Shown: positions 16,498 through 25,863, numbered from the stretch's first letter. The stretch is 60,374 bases of DNA from Bryobacterales bacterium (GCA_003166865.1 PMUP01000057.1:1-60374); one strand, 5' to 3'. Numbers and translations: made by a program. The notes: generated from the letters alone by a model not told the origin.

Positions 16498-19400
16498 CTA
16501 AAACAAGAACTTCATCACAAACTGGAACTCTCGAGGCGTGTAGTTAACATTCAAACCCGTAATCTGGCCGAAATTTCCGTTCCCGAGCGTGGCGCCCGAC
16601 TGTCCGGCCAGATTCGCGAAGCTTGGTGTATTTGAAATGTTGAAGCACTCGGCCCGTAACTGGATCTTCATCGCTTCATGAATGGGAAAGTCTTTAAACA
16701 CTGACATGTCCACGTGCCGGAAGTGAGGCCCATGCAGATCGTTTCTGCCTTCGGTCCCAACAGTTCCCGCCGATTGCTGAACAAAGGCCGCGGTGTTAAA
16801 GAATTCGCCAAGCGTGGGAGACCCCAAAGTCGGACTACCCACGGCATCGGGGCGGTCAGTTTGGTTGCTGAGACTGTCCTCTGCAATGTTGCTGGAATTC
16901 ACAACGGTGAACGGCAACCCCGTCTCCCAGGAAGCCAGCCCGTTGATTTGCCACCCTTTCACCAGCGCCGCACCGAAGCCGTGAAGAGAGTTGCCGAACG
17001 GAAGCTGGTAATTAGCGCTGAACGCAAAGCGGTGGCGAATATCGAGGTCGCTATTGCCTCTGTCGACAGTGGCTATGGCACTGGGTATCAAGCCGTAGCC
17101 GTTGGCTCCTTCTTCGCTGAGCCCGGTGGTATCGTCCAGGGCGTGGGCCCAGGTGTAATTCGCGTCGATCGACAGACCCTTTGACAGGCGCCGTTGGAAG
17201 GCCAGCTGCAAGGCGTTGTAGGAGGAATTACCTTCCGTCAATACCTCGCCGATTTGACCGATAAGCGGCAGCTGGGCGGCATACGGACGCGGCCCATTGC
17301 CGGGTGCCGGTGCATCCAGATCGTTGATGATTTCGGCCAGATGGCGGCCAAACATACCCACGTAGCTCGCAGTGATGACGTTCGATCCGAAACTCTTCTG
17401 CAGCGTCAGATTGGTCTGTTCCAGGTAGCTGGGATGGAAGTTGGGCGCTATATTATCGGACAGACTTCCGGTGAAAGTCGGCAGATTGATGGGCTGCGCC
17501 GTGGGAATGGGAAGTCCGGCTGCGAGAGTTCCATAAGGCGCGGGGCAAGTAGAGACCGAGCAGTTCGCGAAATTGAATACGAATGGCGGGTTCTTGAGAC
17601 TGGCATTCGAAGTGTAGTTCATCGGGAAGTAGCTAGTCCCGAATCCGCCACGGATTACAAATCCTTTTCCGGCCGTGGCGGCAAACCCGATGCGTGGCAT
17701 CCAGTTGTTGTAATAGGTCTTTACCCCGGCGGTGGGATTGTTGCTGCTGGCCGCCACCAACGTGGCTGTCGCGGGATCGAAGTTCGACTCGTGATTGTAC
17801 TTCTCCTCCTGCGGCGTGAAAACTTCATACCGCAACCCCAGATTGAGAGTCAGCCACGGCCTGACGTGCCAGTCGTCTTGCACAAACACGCTCGGTTCCC
17901 AAAAGCGCCAATACGGCTCGTAAAGCTCATTAACCCGTTGCTCGGACGCTACTTGACCGCCGATCAGATCCGACAGACTGGCGATCTGGAAAAATCCTTG
18001 CCCGAAGTTGTCCTGCGCATTTACAGCCTGCCGGCGAATCAGGCTGGCGCCGAATTTTATGGTCTGCTTGCCCCGCGTGTAGCTAACCGTTCCGGAGTAC
18101 TGAAAGGTGTTGTCGATATCGTGAATCGGCGTGAACGGGCTGTCGCCCAAGCCGCCCAGGCCGCTATAAAACAACAATTGCGGTAATCCGCTATTGGAAG
18201 GATTGAAATTGATACCGGGCATTCCAATTTTCTCTGCTGCGTCGGTTCCGGTATTCGGCGGAGCCGAGAAATTGTTGATCCGAGTGTATCCGGCGGTCAA
18301 AGAAAGCAGCAAGTTGGGTCCGAACAGGTGAACGTAGTTGGCCTGAAACTGCTGCGCGAAATCCTTTGCCGGGCCCGTGAAGCCGAATGCAATTCCGCCC
18401 GGACTGATGTTGGCTCCATCCAGCGAGACGCGTGGAAAGATATCCGGAATGATCGACTGCACGTTGTTGTAGCTCCAACGTACAAATAAAGTGTTGCTAT
18501 CGTTAAAATGGTGATCGATGCGGCCGTCCGCCGTACTACTAAACTGCGTTTTGCTTGGACTGGCCGTGAACTCAGGCGTGCCGTTCACCACTGCATTCGG
18601 CGCGGGAAACAGCATGGCGTAAGCCAGACCCACCGGATCGACAGTCGATACGCCCGCCGGCAGAAGGCTGGCCGGATTGTTGCGAATGGCCTGGTATTGC
18701 GCCAAACTCGGTACTTGAATCAGCTGCGGATTCTGTCCTTGCACCAGGCGAAACCCTTCATAATCGGCGAAGAAGAATGTTTTGTTCTTAACGATCGGCC
18801 CGCCTACGCTGCCGCCGTACTGGTTTTGACGAAGCTCGGTCGTGGGGAGCGAGGCCCCCAATTGAAATGAATTCGCGTCCAGGGCGTCGTTCCGGAAGTA
18901 TTCGTACACCGAACCATGAAACTGGTTGGTCCCGGATCTCGTGATCACATTAATGACGCCACCCGCCGTGCGTCCCACTTCGGCGGTGTAGTCGTTGGTC
19001 TGAACCCGCAATTCGTCGATGGCTTCGATGGATGGACGCACACCCAGGGTACCGATCACGCGCTCATTGTTGTCCAAGCCATCTACCATTTCGTCGTTAA
19101 TCACGTCGGATTGTCCGTTCACCGAAATGGCGGAGGACTGACGACGGTCGTCCGGGCGCTGACCGCTGGTTAGGCCGTTCGCGGGCCCTTCATTGGCGCC
19201 CACCGTCAGTTGCGCCAGTTGGACGAAGTTGCGGCCGTTTAAGGGCAGATCCTGCACCGCTTGCACATTGATGACGTCCTGTAGCACGGAGCTGTCGGAT
19301 TGAAGCAGTGGACTGGTCGCCGTTACTTCCACAATCGTGGTGCTTTGTCCGGGCTGCATGCTGGCGTTCTGGCGCGCCCGATCTCCGCCACCTAACGTCA

Positions 19401-19692
19401 GCGCTTGCACACTGAACGTCTGGAAACTGGGCGCTTCTATTTTCAGCGAATACGAGCCTGGCTCCAACAGGGTGAACGCATAATCACCGCTAGCGTTGGT
19501 CTGAGTGGTTCGAACCTGACCGGTGCCTGTGTTTGTAATTGTTGCTTTAGCGTTAGCCATGACGGCACCGCTAACGTCGGTAACCGTCCCAACCACATCC
19601 GCGGTTGTTACTTGACTGTACGAGCTGGTAGTCGACAGCAGGAACATGCTGGCTACCAACAGAACGGAACTTGCGCGAGAAAGCATCAACAT
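16498..19692 (-). CDS. TonB-dependent receptor with carboxypeptidase-regulatory-like N-terminal domain
   Basis: 1064 residues; signal peptide ending SSYSQ. Residues about 29-110 are a carboxypeptidase-regulatory-like beta sandwich (VVGTVTDVSGAVMANAKATI). The plug follows (VQDLPLNGRNFVQLAQL), and then a long outer-membrane barrel that ends in an aromatic residue (FVMKFLF). This is the Oar-like layout abundant in Acidobacteria. It should import a ligand across the outer membrane with TonB energy. It precedes a GH3 glycosidase gene by two bases, so a carbohydrate ligand is the natural guess. The 218-base divergent gap to the putative regulator at 19911 holds a palindrome and a clear promoter for the other strand. 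Confidence 0.93.
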   Translation of the reverse strand: MLMLSRASSVLLVASMFLLSTTSSYSQVTTADVVGTVTDVSGAVMANAKATITNTGTGQVRTTQTNASGDYAFTLLEPGSYSLKIEAPSFQTFSVQALTLGGGDRARQNASMQPGQSTTIVEVTATSPLLQSDSSVLQDVINVQAVQDLPLNGRNFVQLAQLTVGANEGPANGLTSGQRPDDRRQSSAISVNGQSDVINDEMVDGLDNNERVIGTLGVRPSIEAIDELRVQTNDYTAEVGRTAGGVINVITRSGTNQFHGSVYEYFRNDALDANSFQLGASLPTTELRQNQYGGSVGGPIVKNKTFFFADYEGFRLVQGQNPQLIQVPSLAQYQAIRNNPASLLPAGVSTVDPVGLAYAMLFPAPNAVVNGTPEFTASPSKTQFSSTADGRIDHHFNDSNTLFVRWSYNNVQSIIPDIFPRVSLDGANISPGGIAFGFTGPAKDFAQQFQANYVHLFGPNLLLSLTAGYTRINNFSAPPNTGTDAAEKIGMPGINFNPSNSGLPQLLFYSGLGGLGDSPFTPIHDIDNTFQYSGTVSYTRGKQTIKFGASLIRRQAVNAQDNFGQGFFQIASLSDLIGGQVASEQRVNELYEPYWRFWEPSVFVQDDWHVRPWLTLNLGLRYEVFTPQEEKYNHESNFDPATATLVAASSNNPTAGVKTYYNNWMPRIGFAATAGKGFVIRGGFGTSYFPMNYTSNASLKNPPFVFNFANCSVSTCPAPYGTLAAGLPIPTAQPINLPTFTGSLSDNIAPNFHPSYLEQTNLTLQKSFGSNVITASYVGMFGRHLAEIINDLDAPAPGNGPRPYAAQLPLIGQIGEVLTEGNSSYNALQLAFQRRLSKGLSIDANYTWAHALDDTTGLSEEGANGYGLIPSAIATVDRGNSDLDIRHRFAFSANYQLPFGNSLHGFGAALVKGWQINGLASWETGLPFTVVNSSNIAEDSLSNQTDRPDAVGSPTLGSPTLGEFFNTAAFVQQSAGTVGTEGRNDLHGPHFRHVDMSVFKDFPIHEAMKIQLRAECFNISNTPSFANLAGQSGATLGNGNFGQITGLNVNYTPREFQFVMKFLF

Positions 19693-19785
19693 GGACTCAC
19701 CCCTTCAGACTTGGAAATTACCGCCGATCGAGGTATTGTAGGCCGAACCGGCGTGGTTTCTATAGGCGCGTTCTGGTATCGAACC

Positions 19786-19800
19786 CCCGTACGGTACGGG
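19786..19800. promoter_or_regulatory. Perfect palindrome between divergent TonB-receptor and regulator genes
   Basis: Arms CCCGTAC (19786-19792) and GTACGGG (19794-19800) around one G. The site is about 95 bases upstream of the receptor start and 50 bases upstream of the -35 box of the divergent gene, a plausible place for an operator serving both genes. Confidence 0.35.
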
Positions 19801-19834
19801 CGCACCGACGCATTTCGCGCGTACATCGCACGAT

Positions 19835-19863
19835 TTGCTGTTTGCCGGCACTTCTGCTATAAC
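19835..19863 (+). promoter_or_regulatory. Sigma-70-type promoter of the 19911 gene
   Basis: TTGCTG at 19835-19840 and TATAAC at 19858-19863 are separated by exactly 17 bases. The predicted transcript start near 19870 leaves a leader of about 40 bases before the ATG at 19911. Confidence 0.5.
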
Positions 19864-19910
19864 TGCTGTCAGCGAAATCTCGAGGTTTTGCGGCTTATAC
19901 CTAGAAGTGT

Positions 19911-21140
19911 ATGCTTGCACCCCCGCCCAATTACGCGCCCGGAAAGCAGCAGAAGGACTCGATTGTTGAACAGCTCGATCGCCTCCTCGCGCATCCGGTA
20001 TTCAAGAACAGCAAACGCTGCCCCATTTTCCTTCGTCATGTCGTGGAACGCACTCTCCAGGGCGAAACCGACCACCCGCTAAAAGAGCGCAGCATCGGCA
20101 TCGAGGTGTTCGGACGCGAGGCTGGCTACGACACCAATCACGATCCCATTGTTCGCACCACCGCCGGTGAGGTTCGTAAGCGCATCGCTCAGTACTATCA
20201 CGAGCCAGGACACGAAACCGAAATACGGATCGAGCTTCCGCCCGGCTCGTACGTGCCGGAGTTCTTCTTTCCACCCGGAGTCTCAGAGGAGCCGTCAGCC
20301 GTCGCTCACTCCCGCGCTCCAGGCGCTCCGGTCTGGCTGGCGCCGAAGTGGCGTGTGGCGATGTGGTGCTTGGCCGGCCTGGTCCTGAGCCTCGCGATCG
20401 TGTTTAGTGGGACCGCTCTGGAACGCTCCCGGCTCGCCACGTCCCGGGCGGTTCTCGATGAGTTTTGGGGTCCGATACTGAATTCGTCTGCCCCGGCGAT
20501 CCTGTGCATCGGTCAACTCTCCGTTGATACGGTGCAAGCCGGCCCGCGTCAGGACGAGCAAAAAACGGTGTCCGAGTTTGTCCGCACCACCGACCACATC
20601 GCTCTTTCCGACGGGATGGCGCTCGTCGACTTAGCGGGATTCTTGAGCAAAAGAGGCAAGACCTACCGCGTGCAAGGTTCAGCCGCTACCTCTCTGACGG
20701 ACCTGCGGCAGGGATCCGTCATTCTGATCGCCGGATTCGATAACTCCTGGACCATGCGAGCCATCGACCCGCTCCGTTTTCACTTCGTACACGGATCGTC
20801 GGGGCCCAACATTTTTTCCATCCAGGACCGTGAGAATCCCTCCCGGAACGATTGGTCCGTAAACTATGACACGCCGTATGCGAGAGTGACCGAGGATTTT
20901 GCGATTATCGCGCGATTCGTGGATTCGGTCAGCGATCAGACCGCGGTGGTCGCGGCCGGCATCGGTGAAAACGGCACCATCAGCGCGGGAGAGTTTCTGA
21001 CAAATGCGCGTTTTCTAGAACAGATCGCCGCGCGTGCTCCAAGAGATTGGGCTCACAAGAACCTGGAAGCCGTGATCGTGACGCAAGTGATCGACGAGAA
21101 ATCGGGACCGCCCAGGCTGCTGGCCGTCCACTTCTGGTAA
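19911..21140 (+). CDS. Membrane-anchored protein with a cytoplasmic DNA-binding-like N-terminal domain; putative regulator
   Basis: 409 residues. Residues 1-115 form the small conserved domain found at the N-terminus of many acidobacterial and proteobacterial adenylate-cyclase-like or TPR proteins (KNSKRCPIFLRHVVE, LKERSIGIEVFGR, RTTAGEVRKRIAQYY, LPPGSYVPEF). It has helical content and basic residues compatible with DNA or protein binding, but its role is not established. A single membrane helix follows at about 144-166 (VAMWCLAGLVLSLAIVF), and the remaining 240 residues are probably periplasmic, with no family I recognise. The topology resembles a one-component or ToxR-like membrane sensor. 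The gene is divergent from the TonB receptor/GH3 pair and has its own promoter, so local regulation is likely but unproven. Confidence 0.75.
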   Translation: MLAPPPNYAPGKQQKDSIVEQLDRLLAHPVFKNSKRCPIFLRHVVERTLQGETDHPLKERSIGIEVFGREAGYDTNHDPIVRTTAGEVRKRIAQYYHEPGHETEIRIELPPGSYVPEFFFPPGVSEEPSAVAHSRAPGAPVWLAPKWRVAMWCLAGLVLSLAIVFSGTALERSRLATSRAVLDEFWGPILNSSAPAILCIGQLSVDTVQAGPRQDEQKTVSEFVRTTDHIALSDGMALVDLAGFLSKRGKTYRVQGSAATSLTDLRQGSVILIAGFDNSWTMRAIDPLRFHFVHGSSGPNIFSIQDRENPSRNDWSVNYDTPYARVTEDFAIIARFVDSVSDQTAVVAAGIGENGTISAGEFLTNARFLEQIAARAPRDWAHKNLEAVIVTQVIDEKSGPPRLLAVHFW

Positions 21141-21185
21141 GTTCGGCGGCTAACAGCAATGTAAGGAGTCCACTCAAAAGAAGAA

Positions 21186-21212
21186 GCCCACGGAGCATTG
21201 CGCGCCGTGGGC
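21186..21212. terminator. Perfect 8-bp hairpin between convergent genes
   Basis: GCCCACGG (21186-21193) and CCGTGGGC (21205-21212) pair perfectly around an 11-base loop, and a T-rich CACTTTTC follows on the plus strand. It lies between the ends of the genes at 19911-21140 and 21279-22298 and may serve both as a two-way terminator. Confidence 0.6.
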
Positions 21213-21278
21213 CACTTTTCAAGGATAGGAAAAGGTATCCGTTTATTCAGACGCTGGCCGCCGCCATAAAGTTGGCCG

Positions 21279-22298
21279 TTAATTAGAATCTGGACGGCGC
21301 TTTAAAGTCGGACGGTCGTCGTCATCGGAGGAATTGGTCGTGCTGCCGGTTCCATCCGCACCCACGGGTCCACCGCTCGATCCCGGCGCGCGACGCAGCG
21401 TAGGACGGCTCGGATCGGCGGTGTTATCGATCTTGCGCTTGTTGTGCATGGCCATCAACCGCGTCCGAATGTCATTAAACTCGGAGGTCGTCAGAACATA
21501 CTCGGGCTTGGCCTTGAGAAGCTCCTGAATGTTCTTTTGGGCCGCTTGAATGCGGGAGTCGGTCGGCGGATGCGTCGAGAAAACCTTGGCCATCGTTCCC
21601 GGCTTACGCTTTTCCAGGGTCTCGATCTTCTCGAAGAAGTCCACGAAAGCGGTTGGGTCATACCCGGCCTTGTACATGTATTCCAAGCCCAGCATGTCCG
21701 CCTCGGATTCAAAAGCGCGCGAAAACTTCAGGAAGCCCACCGGCACCAGCACACTGGCGGCTTGATAGAGTCCATAACCAGTCCAGCCGCCCAGGAAGAT
21801 CAGCGGGATTGTGCCCAACTGCGCGATCTCTCCGCGCGTCGCCTGCCGTGTCCCGTGGCGCGCAGCCACGTGCGCGATTTCATGCGCCATCACACCGGCC
21901 AGTTCCGCTTCGTTGTCCGCCTTCATAACCAGCCCGGAGTTCACAAAGAAGAATCCGCCCGGCAGCGCGAACGCGTTCACCTCTTCGCTGTCGATCACCT
22001 TGATGGTGAACGGAACCTTGGCATCGGAATTCCGCACCAGGTTCTGGCCCACGCGATTCACGTACTCGGCAATCACCGGGTCGTTGATGATCTTGGCCTG
22101 ACGCTCTACTTCGTTAGCCAGCTGCTTGCCCAGCGCTATCTCTTTTTCGATGGAGTAGAAATTGACCTTCCCGCTGACGTTCCGATTGCCAATCTGATCG
22201 GGGTCTTTCTCCGGGTTATCGGTGGCGAACATGCTGCCAGGCACGGCCAGCGCCAGAACCAGCGAAAAACTCAGGCTAGCGGACAACAGGCGTTTCAT
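21279..22298 (-). CDS. M48-family metallopeptidase (BepA/YfgC-like)
   Basis: 339 residues starting MKRLLSASLSF, chosen for AGGAG eight bases upstream and because a signal peptide (to about residue 24) then begins the protein. The zinc site is visible: HEIAH with His139, Glu140 and His143, and the third ligand Glu197 in ESEAD. Periplasmic M48 proteases of this type assist or monitor outer-membrane protein assembly. A low-complexity Ser/Asp-rich tail (residues about 300-339) is unusual but common in acidobacterial homologues. The gene lies head-to-head with the aminotransferase gene, 57 bases apart, and tail-to-tail with the 19911 gene. No TPR segment like that of BepA is seen. Confidence 0.92.
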   Translation of the reverse strand: MKRLLSASLSFSLVLALAVPGSMFATDNPEKDPDQIGNRNVSGKVNFYSIEKEIALGKQLANEVERQAKIINDPVIAEYVNRVGQNLVRNSDAKVPFTIKVIDSEEVNAFALPGGFFFVNSGLVMKADNEAELAGVMAHEIAHVAARHGTRQATRGEIAQLGTIPLIFLGGWTGYGLYQAASVLVPVGFLKFSRAFESEADMLGLEYMYKAGYDPTAFVDFFEKIETLEKRKPGTMAKVFSTHPPTDSRIQAAQKNIQELLKAKPEYVLTTSEFNDIRTRLMAMHNKRKIDNTADPSRPTLRRAPGSSGGPVGADGTGSTTNSSDDDDRPTLKRRPDSN

Positions 22299-22355
22299 CC
22301 ACAGACTCCTAGAACTGAGTATAAACCTTAATAGATTAAACGTATAGTGGGTTCT

Positions 22356-23510
22356 ATGGGTTTCGACGAAAGACCAAGCCAGCCCACCGTGGCCGCCGAG
22401 CCGCTGTGGCGCCAATACCGCGACGAGTTCCCGGTGACCCAGAACTTGATCTATCTGAACCACGCGGCAGTCTCACCGCTCCCCCGGCACACCGCCGTTG
22501 CCATGCAGGCGTTGGCGCAGGACGCCTTGGATTTCGGTTCGCTGCACTACGACCGCTGGCTGGATACATATGAGGCAGTGCGAGTTGCGGCCGCGCAGCT
22601 CATCGGCGCGAATCGCAACGAAATCGCGCTCATGAAGAACACCTCCGAGGGAATATCGACGGTCGCTCGGGGCCTGGATTGGCGTCCCGGCGATCGAATT
22701 GTCGCCTTCCGCGAGGAGTTCCCCTCCAACTATTACCCGTGGCTACGCCTGGAGTCCCAGAGGTGTTATGTCGAATGGCTCTCGGCGCAAGATCCACTGG
22801 AAAAGATCGACAACGCTTGCACCGGCGCCAAACTGCTGGCCATCAGTTTCGTGCAGTATCTCAGCGGCTTCCGAGTGGATTTGAACGCCATCGGGGAGAT
22901 CTGCAAACGGCATCATTGCTTCTTTTTCGTGGATGCCATCCAAGGGCTGGGAGCATTTCCGCTGAACGTGGAGACTGCCCACATCGATGCCCTAGCCGCC
23001 GACGGTCACAAATGGCTGCTGGGCCCCGAGGGTTGCGCGATCCTGTACGTCCGGAAATCGCGGCAGGATTCCATTTTTCCCGAGGAGTTCGGCTGGACCA
23101 CCGTGGCGGGCTACCACGACTATTCGTCGCGTGACATGGCGCTGCGCCAGGATGCGGGGCGCTATGAATGCGGGACGTTAAATACAATTGGATGCTATGG
23201 ATTACAAGCTTCTCTTGAACTATTGCGCGAGATCGGAACGGACCGCACCTCGGTAGCCGTTCAGGAGCTGACGGACCAGCTCGCGAACGGCGCGGCCAAC
23301 AAAGGTTACCAGTTGCTGGGTGACCGCACGCCCGAGACCGGTGCCGGGATCATCGCCATCCAAAAGCCCGGAATCGACAGCCGCAAAGTGGTACATGATT
23401 TGAAGCAGCAGGGCATCATCGCCGCTCCACGCCAGGGTTGGGTTCGGCTTTCACCGCACTTCTACATTAGTCCTGAAGAGATCGATCGAGTGATCGAAGC
23501 TTTGCCCTGA
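22356..23510 (+). CDS. Class V aminotransferase (PLP-dependent, cysteine desulfurase/epimerase-like)
   Basis: 384 residues from ATG 22356; a GTG nine bases upstream is also in frame. Fold type I PLP enzyme: YLNHAAVSPLP at the N-terminus, the aspartate of FFVDAIQGLGAFP, and the Schiff-base lysine Lys219 in DGHKWLLGPEG. The sequence around AAVSPLP and DALAADGHKWLLGP resembles isopenicillin-N-epimerase-like and cysteine-desulfurase-like class V proteins, but no persulfide-loop cysteine of the IscS type is apparent in the usual position, so a desulfurase role is doubtful. It is a single gene with a divergent M48 protease; no metabolic neighbours point to a substrate. Confidence 0.88.
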   Translation: MGFDERPSQPTVAAEPLWRQYRDEFPVTQNLIYLNHAAVSPLPRHTAVAMQALAQDALDFGSLHYDRWLDTYEAVRVAAAQLIGANRNEIALMKNTSEGISTVARGLDWRPGDRIVAFREEFPSNYYPWLRLESQRCYVEWLSAQDPLEKIDNACTGAKLLAISFVQYLSGFRVDLNAIGEICKRHHCFFFVDAIQGLGAFPLNVETAHIDALAADGHKWLLGPEGCAILYVRKSRQDSIFPEEFGWTTVAGYHDYSSRDMALRQDAGRYECGTLNTIGCYGLQASLELLREIGTDRTSVAVQELTDQLANGAANKGYQLLGDRTPETGAGIIAIQKPGIDSRKVVHDLKQQGIIAAPRQGWVRLSPHFYISPEEIDRVIEALP

Positions 23511-23540
23511 GGGACGCTCTACCCTAGGAGCAGCCCTGCC

Positions 23541-23735
23541 TTAGGAATCCAGCCCCAGCGGACGCTTCGGCACATCATCGCGAGGAAGGCGCGGTTTGCG
23601 AAAAACACTCCAGAGCAAAACGAGCACCAGCAGCAGCAACAGCACGGCGACTGGCACGTTGATGAGCCCCCGCATCCACAGCAAGGCCAGGACGACGATG
23701 ACCAGAACGATGCGGAGAATCTTGCGCGGCGACAT
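23541..23735 (-). CDS. Small two-helix membrane protein
   Basis: 64 residues: basic N-terminus (MSPRKILR), two hydrophobic segments (IVLVIVVLALLWM and VAVLLLLLVLVLLW) and a charged tail. I do not recognise a family. It follows the DUF2950 gene after 12 bases on the same strand, so it is the last gene of the DUF3300-DUF2950 operon. GGAGG directly abuts the ATG, too close to be an ordinary ribosome site; the start may be imprecise. Reading-frame constraint and hydrophobic pattern make it a credible gene. Confidence 0.65.
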   Translation of the reverse strand: MSPRKILRIVLVIVVLALLWMRGLINVPVAVLLLLLVLVLLWSVFRKPRLPRDDVPKRPLGLDS

Positions 23736-23747
23736 CCTCCGCTTATT

Positions 23748-24635
23748 TTAGTCCACAGGCATCCAGCTCGGATCTGGATCGTAGCTGGTGACCGGTGAAG
23801 CCGGCCGCGCTCCACGATCCTTCTCATAAACCATGCCATCCTGACTCACGATGAAGGTGTGGATTCCCGTAACGCCATAGTTGGCCGGCCATGCGACCAG
23901 TGCAAAACCGCCGATCACTGCTTTCCCCACCATGTAGGAATGCTGTCCGCCCGGTGCGTGCGGGCCCTGCCCCTTCAGCGCCTTGAAATAATAGCCGTGG
24001 TAAGGGCGAGTGGGATGGTCGCCGGCAGCGTTAGCGAGCTCCGGAGGAACCTCGGAACTTGCAACCGTTTCGGCATATTCTTGCGTTCCGGCAGCGGTGC
24101 GCTTCTTGGCTGCGTAGGCCTGCTGCACGCTCACATATCCGGCGCACGCTTCAATGGCATCCAATTCGTTCGAGCCAACCTCGCGCGCCCGCACCTCCAT
24201 CATGCCCCCCGCGCTGTCAAAGCGCCACTTCTGCCCGTCATGCAGCAGCGGAATAGGAAACGGCCAGTCTTGATCGCCGATCAGGAGAACCATGACGTGC
24301 GAATTCATCGACGATTGTTCCAGGTGGTGCTTCTCGGTGGCAATCTTAGCGAATTCTTGCCGTTCCGCTTCATCCTGTTTCGCGTCGCCCGACGTAAGAA
24401 TGCCCTTGGCGGACGATCCCAGTATGTCTTTCAGGCTCGCCGCATCGTTCTTCGACGCGGCGTCGATCAGCGCTTGAGACGCTGCCTCCGGCGATTCGAA
24501 GCTCTTCTGCGGAATCTTCGGCGTAGTGTGCGTCGCAACGCCGGAAGGCTGCGCAGTCTGGAGCGCCTGCGGCGCCTGCCCGAATGCAGGGATCGCTGCA
24601 ACAAGAAAACCCAATGTGAATGTTCTTAGTGTCAT
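23748..24635 (-). CDS. DUF2950 family periplasmic protein
   Basis: 295 residues from MTLRTFTLGFLVAAIP; a perfect GGAGGTAAC precedes this ATG. The signal peptide ends PAFGQ. Family features include FESPEAASQALIDAA near the N-terminus, GQKWRFDSAGGMMEVRAREVG in the middle and the C-terminal block YGVTGIHTFIVSQDGMVYEKDRG. DUF2950 proteins are exported, widespread in soil bacteria, and of unknown function. They are commonly found next to DUF3300 genes, as here: the start lies one base after the DUF3300 stop, which implies translational coupling. Confidence 0.92.
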   Translation of the reverse strand: MTLRTFTLGFLVAAIPAFGQAPQALQTAQPSGVATHTTPKIPQKSFESPEAASQALIDAASKNDAASLKDILGSSAKGILTSGDAKQDEAERQEFAKIATEKHHLEQSSMNSHVMVLLIGDQDWPFPIPLLHDGQKWRFDSAGGMMEVRAREVGSNELDAIEACAGYVSVQQAYAAKKRTAAGTQEYAETVASSEVPPELANAAGDHPTRPYHGYYFKALKGQGPHAPGGQHSYMVGKAVIGGFALVAWPANYGVTGIHTFIVSQDGMVYEKDRGARPASPVTSYDPDPSWMPVD

Positions 24636-24636
24636 G

Positions 24637-25863
24637 TTACCTCCGGCCTCCGCCACCACCGTGGAATCCACCGCCACCACCGAATCCACCGCCACCGAAG
24701 CCACCTCCTGAGCGCCCTATGCTGGAGAATCCGTGGTCACTTTGCATCCGCGTCACGCCACCATTTTGGATTCCGCCAAAGGCGCTATGACTGGCCGGCG
24801 CCTCGGGCCGCGCGGCAAAAGAACGGCCGCCCGCCTCGCCACGTCCCGCCTCCGCTCCACGAAATCCTTCGGCTCCGCGAGCACCAGCGGCACCACGAAA
24901 TCCTTCGGCTCCGCCCCGATATGCCGCGGCGCCGCGAGCTCCCGCAGCGCCTCCGAACCGGCTCGCCACGGCGCGATTCGGATACGCCACTCCCAGCCGA
25001 TGAGCGGGATTGTGCGCCCACGCCCCGCCCAGGCCCGGATGGTAATCGGCGAACCCATAGCGATGGAAGAAATTGCCGTTTACAAAGATTCCTCCTCCGA
25101 ACCAATTGGGGCCCCATCCCCATCCAAAGCCGCCCCACAGACCCCAGCCGCCGCCAAAATAGAACCCCAGATCGATGCCCGGATAGAACCCGAATCCCAC
25201 GTCGATCCCCGGATAGAACAGAGGCGGATAGTAGCCGAAGAGCGGCGGGCCCCAAACCCATTCGGGGTTATAGACAGGAACGTAGACCACCTCGGGATTA
25301 GGAGGCAGAATCTGTATCGCCGACTGCCCGTTCTGAGTTTGGGTGGTCACGGTCTCTTGGGGCGTGGATTTCAGCTTCCCGTTGGCCTCGGCCTTGGCCC
25401 GCATATCTTGGACGGCGTGCATCACGTCGGCCTGCTGCGCTAAGAACGCGTTGCCCAAGTCCGTAGTCCAGCGTACGTCCTGATTCAGCCGGGTCAATAC
25501 ATCGGGAAACACAACCAAAGCTTGAACGCTCGGGTCCCAATTTTGCTGTTTCGCCGCGTCTAGCAGTTGCTGACCTTTGAGACTGCGGTTTTGCTGCAAC
25601 CATTGCTGCGCTTCCACTACCTCGATCGGATACGTGCTGGCCGCGAGAATCTGGCTGAGTATCGTGTCGGGGTAAAGTGCGATTGGCGCGACCAGATCAT
25701 CCAACTGCTGGAGACTCAGCGGGGGCGGCGGCGGACCCTGATCGGCCGGGGCTCCCTGATCCGCTGGAAGCTGACCTGGCTGTTCCAGCGGTTGCTGTCC
25801 GAACAACGCTGCCGCTAATAGAACCGTCGAAGCGATTGCGGCTGCTACCCTGAAGACTTTCAT
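24637..25863 (-). CDS. DUF3300 family secreted protein with Gly/Arg-rich tail
   Basis: 408 residues from MKVFRVAAAIAS; a longer frame adds 12 codons. After the signal peptide, the DUF3300 domain spans about 45-250 (LDDLVAPIALYPDTILSQI, WDPSVQALVVFPDVLTRL, and VVYVPVYNPEWVWGPPLFG). Residues about 250-320 are Gly/Phe/Trp/Tyr-rich. The final third is low-complexity: several RGAEGFRGA-like units (about 325-370), then a run of Gly/Phe repeats ending HGGGGGRR. Function unknown; export and a surface or envelope role are likely. First gene of the DUF3300, DUF2950, small membrane protein operon. Confidence 0.92.
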   Translation of the reverse strand: MKVFRVAAAIASTVLLAAALFGQQPLEQPGQLPADQGAPADQGPPPPPLSLQQLDDLVAPIALYPDTILSQILAASTYPIEVVEAQQWLQQNRSLKGQQLLDAAKQQNWDPSVQALVVFPDVLTRLNQDVRWTTDLGNAFLAQQADVMHAVQDMRAKAEANGKLKSTPQETVTTQTQNGQSAIQILPPNPEVVYVPVYNPEWVWGPPLFGYYPPLFYPGIDVGFGFYPGIDLGFYFGGGWGLWGGFGWGWGPNWFGGGIFVNGNFFHRYGFADYHPGLGGAWAHNPAHRLGVAYPNRAVASRFGGAAGARGAAAYRGGAEGFRGAAGARGAEGFRGAEAGRGEAGGRSFAARPEAPASHSAFGGIQNGGVTRMQSDHGFSSIGRSGGGFGGGGFGGGGGFHGGGGGRR

